Origin: REEB85 sp018971455
GTDB taxonomy: Bacteria > Pseudomonadota > Alphaproteobacteria > Acetobacterales > Acetobacteraceae
Length of the DNA stretch: 7,507 nt
NCBI GenBank assembly: GCA_028871195.1
Contig: JAGWNT010000132.1
Location: 1-7,507, forward strand
Direction of reading: 5' to 3'
Notes under the pieces: model-generated
Databases searched by the model: none
What the model was told of the DNA's origin: nothing
Seen by the model: the letters and a program-made list of their open reading frames with translations, nothing else
Position numbers and translations under genes: made by a program
Shown: in pieces, positions 1 through 5,168 of the stretch
Position numbering within the stretch: position 1 is the first letter of the stretch
How the letters are laid out: each line of letters starts with the position of its first letter

Positions 1-39
1 CGGGCGAGGTGACGGCCGCGCCGCCTGCGGTGCCTCGCG

Positions 40-738
40 TCAGCCCAGGGCGGCAGCGAGCGCCTCGGCGCTGCGGCCATTGGCGATCCAGGCCGCGCGG
101 GCCTGCCAGTGCACGCCGCCGACCCGCGCGAAGGCGTGGTCCGCATCGGGGTAGGTGTAGGTGGCGATGTGCGGGTTGCCGGCGGTGGCGGCAACCAGCC
201 TGGCGCGCCCCTCGGCCGGAAAATACTCGTCCTTGTCGGCGATGTGCACGAGCAGCGGCTTCTGCACCTTGCCGATGTCGCCGGCCAGCGAGTCGAGCCC
301 GACGCCGTAATAGGAGATGTTGACGTCGGCATCCGATTGCTCGGCCATCATGAAGGCGAGCCGGCCGCCGAGGCAGTAGCCCATGGTGCCGGCGCGGCCG
401 TTGCAGCCGGGCAGCGCGCGTGCGGCGGCGAGCGTCGCCTTGAGGTCCTCGATGCCGGTGGCCGGATTGAACGCGTTCATCAGCGCGAAGGCCCGGCCCC
501 ATTCGGCCTCGGTCTTGTCGGTGAGATCGACGTTGCGCTCGATGCGCCAGAACAGGTCGGGCACCACGGCGAAGAAGCCGAGATCGGCGACCTGCGCCGC
601 GGTCTCGCGCATGGAGGCGTTGACGCCGAAAATCTCCTGGATGAGCACCACCGCCCCCGCGGGCTGCGTCTTCGGCGCGACGAGATAGGCATCGAAGCTG
701 CCGGATTTGTCGGTGGCGGCGATCGTGATGGTGCTCAT
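40..738 (-). CDS. Dienelactone hydrolase family protein (alpha/beta hydrolase)
   Basis: Predicted cytoplasmic alpha/beta hydrolase of 232 aa, close to the roughly 236 aa of classical carboxymethylenebutenolidase. Family members open lactone or ester bonds (dienelactone to maleylacetate in chloroaromatic breakdown), but many paralogues have unknown substrates. Visible motifs: QEIFGVN with Glu35, the nucleophile elbow GYCLGG with Cys122, KDEYFP with Asp170, and DADHAFAR with His201 and Arg205. These match Glu36, Cys123, Asp171, His202 and Arg206 of the Pseudomonas enzyme with a constant offset of one, so the full triad is present and the protein should be active. The ATG at 738 is chosen because GGGGGA lies about 7 nt upstream and family homology starts there; a 27-codon extension to 819 would run through the hairpin at 782-808. 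No catabolic ring-cleavage genes are nearby, so the substrate is unknown. A weak GCGAGG/CCTCGC stem (4-9/33-38) after the stop may be its terminator. Confidence 0.93.
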   Translation of the reverse strand: MSTITIAATDKSGSFDAYLVAPKTQPAGAVVLIQEIFGVNASMRETAAQVADLGFFAVVPDLFWRIERNVDLTDKTEAEWGRAFALMNAFNPATGIEDLKATLAAARALPGCNGRAGTMGYCLGGRLAFMMAEQSDADVNISYYGVGLDSLAGDIGKVQKPLLVHIADKDEYFPAEGRARLVAATAGNPHIATYTYPDADHAFARVGGVHWQARAAWIANGRSAEALAAALG

Positions 739-781
739 GGCGTATCCCCCGCGCGGTTGAGAGCAGGGAACATAGCGCCGA

Positions 782-808
782 TCGTGCCCCCCGCCAGGGG
801 GGACACGA
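782..808 (-). terminator. GC hairpin between decarboxylase and hydrolase genes
   Basis: An 11-bp stem, TCGTGCCCCCC against GGGGGG-A-CACGA with one bulged A and a 4-nt loop, lies 11 bp after the decarboxylase stop and 43 bp before the hydrolase start. It is strong enough to be an intrinsic terminator stem, but no T-run follows on the minus strand, so it may instead stabilise the 3' end or act with Rho. The hydrolase probably has its own promoter between 739 and 781; TATGTT in that gap is a weak -10 candidate without a good -35. Confidence 0.5.
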
Positions 809-819
809 CCGGAAGGCAC

Positions 820-1950
820 TCAGACGTAGTGTTCAGCCAGCGGCGCGAAGCCGTTGAAGCGCTGGCTCGCATAGGTGGTCACGTAGGCGCCGGTGGCGAG
901 CAGCTCGACCCGCTCGCCGCAGGCCAGCGCCAGCGGCAGGCGGTAATTGCTGCGCTCGTAGAGGATGTCCGCGCCGTCGCAGGTCGGCCCGGCGACGACG
1001 ACGGGGCCGGTCGGCCCGCCATCATGCGAGGTGGCGATGCGGTAGCGAATCGCCTCGCCCTCGGTCTCGGCCAGCCCGCCGAAACGGCCGATATCGAGAT
1101 ACACCCAGCGCACCTCGCTCGCCGGGTCGCGCCGGCTGACCAGCACCACCTCGCTGCTGACCACGCCGGCATCGCCCACGATGAAGCGGCCGGGCTCGAC
1201 CACCATCTCCGGCAGATCGTTGCCGAAGCACTCCGTCATCGCGCGCATGATGGCGCCGCCGAAGGCGTCGATGCCGGGCACCTCGTCGTGATAGCGGACC
1301 GGGAAGCCGCCGCCGAGATTGAGCATGCGCAGCTTCACCCCGGCGTCGCGCAGATCGGTGAACAGCATGCCGACCCGCCCGACCGCCGCCTCGTAGGAGG
1401 CGGTGGCGGTCTGCTGGCTGCCGACATGGAAGGACAGGCCGTACGGGTCCAGCCCCAGCTCGCCGGCGCGGATCATCAGGTCGCGCGCCATCTCGACCGT
1501 GGTGCCGAATTTGCGCGAGAGCGGCCAGTCCGCCCCCGCATTCTCGACCAGGATGCGGCAATAGACGCGGGCACCAGGGGCGTGGCGGGCGAGCTTGTCG
1601 AGCTCCTCGGCCGAATCGAAGGCGAACATGGTGACGCCGGCGGCGTGCGCCGCGCGGATCGCCGAAACCTTCTTGATCGTGTTGCCGTAGCTCACATCCG
1701 CGGGGGCGGCGCCGGCCTCCAGGCACGCCGACACCTCCTCGAAGCTCGCCGCGTCGAAGCGGCTGCCGAGGCCGACCAGCCGGTCCAGCACCGGGCGGGC
1801 CGGATTGGCCTTCACGGCATAGTAGATCTGCGCCAGCGGCAACGCTGCCTGCAGGGCGCGGAAATTGCTTTCCACGCGATCGACATCGAGCACCAGGCAC
1901 GGCGTGGCCGGCTGCTGCTCAACAAGGAAACGGGCGACTTTTGGAGTCAT
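820..1950 (-). CDS. Ornithine/lysine decarboxylase, fold-type-III PLP enzyme (ODC/speC-type)
   Basis: Cytoplasmic PLP-dependent decarboxylase of 376 aa, of the eukaryotic-ODC/alanine-racemase fold used by alphaproteobacteria to make putrescine from ornithine (some members also take lysine). N-terminal barrel: YYAVKANP with the PLP lysine Lys47, FHVGSQ with His175 stacking on PLP, the glycine loop NLGGGFP (211-217) for the phosphate, and EPGR (252-255). C-terminal beta domain: GPTCDGAD with Cys324 and Asp325, the substrate-binding and active-site pair contributed across the dimer, and GAYVTTYASQRFNGF (354-368). All key residues are intact. The ATG at 1950 is chosen because AGGGG lies about 9 nt upstream and the family start MTPKVARFLV is typical; an in-frame extension to 2121 has no family similarity. 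The 232-bp gap before it looks regulatory. Ornithine versus lysine preference cannot be settled by eye. Confidence 0.93.
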   Translation of the reverse strand: MTPKVARFLVEQQPATPCLVLDVDRVESNFRALQAALPLAQIYYAVKANPARPVLDRLVGLGSRFDAASFEEVSACLEAGAAPADVSYGNTIKKVSAIRAAHAAGVTMFAFDSAEELDKLARHAPGARVYCRILVENAGADWPLSRKFGTTVEMARDLMIRAGELGLDPYGLSFHVGSQQTATASYEAAVGRVGMLFTDLRDAGVKLRMLNLGGGFPVRYHDEVPGIDAFGGAIMRAMTECFGNDLPEMVVEPGRFIVGDAGVVSSEVVLVSRRDPASEVRWVYLDIGRFGGLAETEGEAIRYRIATSHDGGPTGPVVVAGPTCDGADILYERSNYRLPLALACGERVELLATGAYVTTYASQRFNGFAPLAEHYV

Positions 1951-2135
1951 CGCACGAGGCCCCCTGATGAAACGCCCGCCTGTAAAGGCGACGGGCGATG
2001 ATTGCGAAACGGTCGAACGAACCAGCGACCAGACGATTGCCAGAACGCTTGACGTCGTTGCGTAACCCCAGGGGCCAGAGGCACGTGCGTTGCTGCGTGG
2101 AGGCGCACATAGGACCCCCACCCCCCCGGTGCAAG
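1951..2135 (-). promoter_or_regulatory. Candidate structured leader and promoter of the decarboxylase gene
   Basis: Read on the minus strand, a possible sigma-70-like promoter is TTGCAC (2129-2134), a 17-bp spacer made almost wholly of G, and TATGTG (2106-2111), with an A-run just upstream (2141-2145 on the minus strand); both hexamers are weak. A transcript from there would have a leader of about 150 nt. Within it are GGTCG/CGACC (loop 10 nt, about 2011-2030), a CGCCCG/CGGGCG hairpin (about 1972-1996, enclosing CC-TTTACA-GG), and GGCCCCTG (2069-2076), which can pair with CAGGGGGCC around the Shine-Dalgarno (1958-1966) with one bulged G. Two short reading frames overlap the decarboxylase start. 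A conserved RNA called speF is known upstream of ornithine decarboxylase genes in alphaproteobacteria; I could not test the match. Confidence 0.4.
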
Positions 2136-2160
2136 CGGTTTTTTATGACAGCCGGTTTCG

Positions 2161-2194
2161 CCCGTTCAGCGGATCAGCCCGTTCAGCGGATCAG
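2161..2194. repeat. 17-bp tandem duplication across the thiG stop codon
   Basis: CCCGTTCAGCGGATCAG occurs twice head to tail (2161-2177 and 2178-2194), followed by a partial third copy (CCCGGTGAGCGGG). The second copy contains the thiG stop and its last three codons; the first lies just after the gene. Seventeen is not a multiple of three, so the duplication does not extend the protein in frame. Confidence 0.9.
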
Positions 2195-2989
2195 CCCGGT
2201 GAGCGGGCTCGACGGGTCGGCGCCCATGCGGCGGGGCATGCGCCCGGCCAGGAAGGATTGCCGCCCGGCCTCCACGGCCAGCTTCATGGCCCGCGCCATG
2301 CGTACCGGCTCGCGCGCATGGGCGATCGCCGAATTGAGCAGCACCGCGGTGCAGCCGAGCTCCATGGCAATCGCGGCGTCCGACGCGGTGCCGACGCCGG
2401 CATCGACCAGAAGCGGGACGCCGGCCTGCTCGATCAGCATGGCGATCATCGCCGGGTTCTGGATGCCCAGCCCCGAGCCGATCGGCGCGCCCAGCGGCAT
2501 GATGGCGACACAGCCCATCTCCTCGAGCCGCTTGGCCGCCACCGGGTCGTCGGCGCAATAGACCATCACCTCGAAGCCGTCGCGCAGCAGCGCCTCGGCG
2601 GCCTCGAAGGTGGCGGCCATGTCGGGGTAGAGATGCGGCGGCGGGCCGAGCACCTCGAGCTTGACGAGGTTCCAGCCGCCGGCCTCGCGGGCTAGGCGCA
2701 GGGTGCGCACGGCGTCGCTGGCGGTGTGGCAGCCGGCCGTGTTGGGCAGGTAGGTGTAGCGCTTCGGATCGACAAAATCCTGCAACATCGGGGCGTTGGG
2801 GTCCGAAAGATTGACCCGGCGAACGGCCACGGTGACCATCTCCGCCCCGCTCGCCTCGATCGCCGCCGCCGTCTCCTCGAGGCTTTTATACTTGCCGGTG
2901 CCAACGACGAGGCGCGAGCGGAAGCTGCGCCCGGCCACGGTCCAGACATCCTCCGCGCCGATCTCCGCGCTGCGTGCGATGCCGTCCAT
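2183..2989 (-). CDS. thiG: Thiazole synthase ThiG
   Basis: Cytoplasmic TIM-barrel enzyme of 268 aa that builds the thiazole phosphate of thiamine from 1-deoxyxylulose 5-phosphate, dehydroglycine (or iminoglycine) and sulfur delivered as ThiS thiocarboxylate. Visible family signatures: SRLVVGTGKYKS (25-36), LPNTAGCHTA (81-90), LVKLEVLG with the Schiff-base lysine Lys110, PLGAPIGSGLGIQNP (165-179) and VDAGVGTASDAA (195-206) at the phosphate-binding end, then LLNSAIA (217-223). Length is normal. The ATG at 2989 is chosen: it is 2 bp after the thiS stop and is served by GGAGGGGG inside the thiS C-terminal codons. A longer in-frame opening to 3343 merely shadows thiS in another frame. Co-transcription with thiS is nearly certain. 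The usual partners thiO, thiE, thiC and thiF are absent from the window. Confidence 0.97.
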   Translation of the reverse strand: MDGIARSAEIGAEDVWTVAGRSFRSRLVVGTGKYKSLEETAAAIEASGAEMVTVAVRRVNLSDPNAPMLQDFVDPKRYTYLPNTAGCHTASDAVRTLRLAREAGGWNLVKLEVLGPPPHLYPDMAATFEAAEALLRDGFEVMVYCADDPVAAKRLEEMGCVAIMPLGAPIGSGLGIQNPAMIAMLIEQAGVPLLVDAGVGTASDAAIAMELGCTAVLLNSAIAHAREPVRMARAMKLAVEAGRQSFLAGRMPRRMGADPSSPLTGLIR

Positions 2990-2991
2990 GG

Positions 2992-3204
2992 TCAACCCCC
3001 TCCGATGAAATGCACGATCTCCAGCCGGTCGCCGCTGGCAAGCCGCGTCTGGCCGTAGGCGGAACGCGGCACGATCTCCTCGTTGCGCTCGACGGCGACC
3101 TTGCGGGTGTCGAGCCCGATCCGCGCCAGCAGCTCGGCGACGGTCAGCGCCGCTTCGAAGCCCCGCGGCTCGCCGTTCAGAGTGAGGGTCAGTGCCTGGT
3201 CCAT
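2992..3204 (-). CDS. thiS: Sulfur carrier protein ThiS
   Basis: Small ubiquitin-fold protein of 70 aa. After adenylation by ThiF its C-terminal glycine becomes a thiocarboxylate, which ThiG uses as sulfur donor for the thiazole ring. The sequence shows an N-terminal beta hairpin (ALTLTLNGEPR), the conserved VERNEEIVPRSAY (38-50) and the tail EIVHFIGGG (62-70) with the required terminal Gly-Gly, closely resembling the Bacillus-type ending FVGGG. The ATG at 3204 is chosen because it gives the normal family length; an alternative TTG at 3243 would add 13 unlike residues. No Shine-Dalgarno precedes this ATG, whereas a -10-like CATACT lies 7 nt upstream, suggesting a leaderless mRNA. It is the first gene of a thiS-thiG pair. 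No TPP riboswitch is visible upstream. Confidence 0.95.
   Translation of the reverse strand: MDQALTLTLNGEPRGFEAALTVAELLARIGLDTRKVAVERNEEIVPRSAYGQTRLASGDRLEIVHFIGGG
2996..3003 (-). promoter_or_regulatory. thiG ribosome-binding site inside thiS glycine codons
   Basis: The terminal thiS codons GGA GGG GGT read GGAGGGGG, a strong Shine-Dalgarno placed 6 nt before the thiG ATG. The codons for the essential C-terminal glycines therefore also set thiG translation, which fixes the thiG start and suggests translational coupling. Confidence 0.8.
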
Positions 3205-3210
3205 GGGGCA

Positions 3211-3239
3211 AGTATGGGCACGCGGCGGGACGGCGACAA
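3211..3239 (-). promoter_or_regulatory. Candidate leaderless promoter of thiS
   Basis: On the minus strand, TTGTCG (3234-3239, 4 of 6 to TTGACA) and CATACT (3211-3216, 4 of 6 to TATAAT) are separated by exactly 17 bp. The usual start point 7 nt after the -10 falls on the A of the thiS ATG at 3204. This agrees with the absence of a Shine-Dalgarno there. Confidence 0.5.
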
Positions 3240-3290
3240 GCAAGCCGGGCGCGGATCTGGGCGGCGCAAATGCCCGGGGCGCTTGTCGCC
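3232..3290. repeat. 59-bp dyad between amidase and thiS
   Basis: GGCGACAAGC (3232-3241) and GCTTGTCGCC (3281-3290) are perfect 10-bp inverted arms. Inside them CCGGGC (3245-3250) pairs with GCCCGG (3272-3277). In RNA from the amidase side this folds as one long stem-loop and could end amidase transcription, though no T-run follows. As DNA it covers the candidate thiS -35 and could be an operator. A competing fold, GGCGCAA with TTG-T-CGCC (3263-3290), is also possible. Confidence 0.55.
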
Positions 3291-3305
3291 AGGAGAGGGC
3301 GGCTC

Positions 3306-3331
3306 AGGCCAGGGCGACTTAGGCCAGGGCG
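3306..3331. repeat. 15-bp duplication across the amidase stop codon
   Basis: AGGCCAGGGCG recurs at 3306-3316 and 3321-3331 (period 15). On the minus strand this duplicates the last amidase codons GCC CTG GCC plus a stop: TAA at 3319-3321, then an in-frame TGA one unit later. Read-through would add only four residues. Confidence 0.85.
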
Positions 3332-4581
3332 GCGGCCACCCATTGGGCCCAGGCCAGCGCGGCGCGGTCCTGGCCGCGGCCGCCGACGATCTGAATGCCG
3401 AGCGGCAATCCGCCCGGGCCGCTGCCGGCCGGCACCGTGACGCAGGGCACGCCGAGCGCCGTCCAGATGTAGTTGAAGGCGGGATCGCCGGTCCAGCCGA
3501 GCCCGGCGGGCGCCTCGCCTGGGGCGGCCGGCGTCACCAGGATGTCGAGGCCCTCCAGCACGCCGGCGAACCGGTCCTGGCAGGCGGCGAAGGTGGCGCG
3601 CGCCGCGTCCAGCGCCGCCGGCCCCTGGGCCAGCCCCCAGCCGAGGCGCTCGCGCAGCCCGTCGGTGAGGCGCTCGGGGGCGGTGGCCAGCTCCCAGCCC
3701 ATCGAGGCGGCGCTCTCGGCGTTCATCACCACCGGATGGGCGGTCGCCAGCGCCTCATAGGCGGCGGGCAGCTCGCGCGGGTGCAGCGCCGCGCCGGCGC
3801 GCCCGAGGGCGGTGGCAACCCGCTCCCACAGCGCGCGCGTCTCCTCGCCGGCCTGCTCCCAGCTCGGCGAGCGGCACAGGCCGATGCGCGGCGCGCGGCC
3901 CGGCCGCCGGTCCGGATCGCCGAGGTCGCGGCCGGACAGCGCCCCGACGAAGAGCGCGCAATCCGCCACTTCGCGCGCAATGACACCAATCGTGTCAAGA
4001 CTTTCCGACATGATCTTCATGCCAAGCCGCGGCAACGTGCCGAAGCTCGGCTTGTAGCCGACCACGCCGCAGAAGGCGGCCGGGCGGATGATGCTGCCGG
4101 CGGTCTGGGTGGCGAAGGCCAGCGGGAAGAACCCCGCCGCCACCCCGGCCGCCGACCCGCTGCTCGAACCGCCCGGGGTATGGCCGAGATTGCGCGGGTT
4201 GGCGGTCGGCCCCGGGTGGCGGGTGGCGAACTCGGTGGTGACCGTCTTGCCGAGGACCACGGCGCCGGCCGCGCGCGCCCAGGCGACGCAGGCGGCATCG
4301 GCGTGCGGGCGATGCCCCCGCCAGATCGGCGAACCATATTCCGAAGGCATGTCAGCGGTGTCGATGACATCCTTCACACCGATCGGCAGGCCATGCAGCG
4401 GGCCCTGGCGGGGTGCGGCCGCGCGCGGCAGGGCGGGGTCGAAGCTGGCGAAGGCGCGAACCGCGCCCTCCTCGGCCACGATGCGCTCCAGGCACGCCTC
4501 CAGCAACGCCTCGCGGCGCAGGGTGCCGCCGGCCATGCGGCGGGCGGCGTCGGTTGCCGACAGGCGGGCGAGGTCGACCAT
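3319..4581 (-). CDS. Amidase-signature family amidase
   Basis: Predicted cytoplasmic amide hydrolase of 420 aa. The Ser-cisSer-Lys triad of the family is complete: GVKDVIDTA with Lys70, the glycine/serine stretch GGSSSGSAAG with cis-Ser139, and TQTAGSIIRPA with nucleophile Ser163; the spacings (69 and 24) equal those of malonamidase E2. Downstream FCGVVGYKPSFG (170-181) and the C-terminal VPAGSGPGGLPLGIQIVG are also typical. The ATG at 4581 is chosen because homology starts with DLARLSATDAARRM; an extension to 4749 would run through the divergent lipoprotein start. The family includes GatA, but no gatB or gatC lies here and the protein is shorter than most GatA, so a general amidase or a small-amide/allophanate-type hydrolase is more likely; the substrate is unknown. 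It is followed after 114 bp by thiS, which probably has its own promoter. Confidence 0.93.
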   Translation of the reverse strand: MVDLARLSATDAARRMAGGTLRREALLEACLERIVAEEGAVRAFASFDPALPRAAAPRQGPLHGLPIGVKDVIDTADMPSEYGSPIWRGHRPHADAACVAWARAAGAVVLGKTVTTEFATRHPGPTANPRNLGHTPGGSSSGSAAGVAAGFFPLAFATQTAGSIIRPAAFCGVVGYKPSFGTLPRLGMKIMSESLDTIGVIAREVADCALFVGALSGRDLGDPDRRPGRAPRIGLCRSPSWEQAGEETRALWERVATALGRAGAALHPRELPAAYEALATAHPVVMNAESAASMGWELATAPERLTDGLRERLGWGLAQGPAALDAARATFAACQDRFAGVLEGLDILVTPAAPGEAPAGLGWTGDPAFNYIWTALGVPCVTVPAGSGPGGLPLGIQIVGGRGQDRAALAWAQWVAAALA

Positions 4582-4693
4582 GGCGTGGGGTCCTGTGCTG
4601 CGTACGGGAAGGGTGGCGCGGGCGGCGCCGGCAGTCCATCCTACAGGCGCGCGCGGGGTGAGCCGCGCCGGAATCACGGACAGGAGTGAAGGC
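4582..4693. promoter_or_regulatory. Divergent intergenic region, amidase / lipoprotein
   Basis: These 112 bp between two divergent start codons must hold promoters for both directions. The plus-strand side ends with a clear AGGAG (4682-4686) 7 nt before the lipoprotein ATG. On the minus-strand side AGGA lies about 11 nt before the amidase ATG. I see no convincing -35/-10 pair in either direction and no clear operator. Confidence 0.45.
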
Positions 4694-5047
4694 ATGCGGC
4701 GTGGTTGGCTTGTTGCGGCGGTGGCCGGCCTGGCACTGGCGGGCTGCACGCTGCCCTTGTCCCCGAGCCCACAGACCGAGGCCAGCGCGGCCCGGCGCGC
4801 GGCCTGCCGGCAGCATGCCGACGATGTCTACATGCGGCGCAACCCGGCCGACATCTATCAATCCGATCTCTACGCGGGCGGCCAGCGCGACGCCCCGCTC
4901 GGCGGCGCCGGCATGGCGGGCGACCCGACGCGCGGCCTCGCCGGGCGCTACCAGCGGGCGAATCTCTACGATGCCTGCCTTTCCGGCAGTGGCACGCCCT
5001 CCGGCCCCAGCCCGGACCGCCCGGTCCCCGGGCCGCCCAAATCCTGA
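4694..5047 (+). CDS. Small putative lipoprotein of unknown function
   Basis: Protein of 117 aa with a type II signal peptide: positively charged start (MRRGW), hydrophobic core (6-16) and lipobox LAGC ending at Cys18, so it should be lipidated and anchored to the inner or outer membrane facing the periplasm. The mature part is a short polar domain with RRAACRQHADDVYMRRNPAD (34-53), Tyr/Asp-rich spacing (IYQSDLY) and LYDACL; Cys38 and Cys95 could form a disulfide. The last 20 residues are rich in Pro, Ser and Gly and probably disordered. The start is fixed by AGGAG 7 nt upstream and by the signal peptide. I do not recognise a named family; it resembles small lineage-restricted lipoproteins. 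It is the first plus-strand gene after the divergent region. Two competing hairpins follow it, so it is probably monocistronic or attenuated before the RidA-family gene. Confidence 0.85.
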   Translation: MRRGWLVAAVAGLALAGCTLPLSPSPQTEASAARRAACRQHADDVYMRRNPADIYQSDLYAGGQRDAPLGGAGMAGDPTRGLAGRYQRANLYDACLSGSGTPSGPSPDRPVPGPPKS

Positions 5048-5109
5048 GCCGGGCCGGCCGGCGGGCAAGGCCCGGCTTGCCGGTGCCCGGGCGGCACCGT
5101 ACAAGCCGG
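5048..5109 (+). terminator. Two competing hairpins after the lipoprotein gene
   Basis: Hairpin A: GCCGGGCC (5048-5055) with GGCCCGGC (5069-5076), starting one base after the stop codon. Hairpin B: CCGGCTTG (5072-5079) with CAAGCCGG (5102-5109), continuing inward as CGGTGCC (5081-5087) with GGCACCG (5093-5099), a 15-bp stem with a 5-nt loop. Both use 5072-5076, so only one can form at a time. Neither is followed by a T-run. They may be a terminator pair, an attenuator before the RidA gene, or a 3'-end stabiliser. Confidence 0.5.
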
Positions 5110-5168
5110 ACACCCCGCCATCTCCGAGCCCGCCATCATCGCCTCATCCGACCGAAGGGAGCCATTGC

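Noticed and set aside
109..2001. Long plus-strand open frame of 630 codons
   Set aside because: It lies antisense to the hydrolase and decarboxylase, both with intact catalytic motifs; its product is rich in Ala, Gly, Arg, His and Asp with no family pattern, as expected for the mirror frame of GC-rich genes.
2131..2147. T-run after CCG/CGG on the plus strand as an intrinsic terminator
   Set aside because: The stem is only about 3 bp and no plus-strand gene ends there; on the minus strand the run is an A-tract upstream of the decarboxylase promoter candidate.
3205..3318. TPP riboswitch upstream of thiS
   Set aside because: Looked for the CTGAGA and ACCTGA-type conserved segments on the minus strand; none is present in the 114-bp gap.
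2990..3343. N-terminal extension of ThiG
   Set aside because: This part overlaps thiS in another frame and has no similarity to ThiG; the ATG at 2989 has a strong Shine-Dalgarno.
2974..4689. Plus-strand open frame of 571 codons
   Set aside because: Antisense to thiS and the amidase; low-complexity Arg/Gly/Ala product, no ribosome-binding site or domain pattern.
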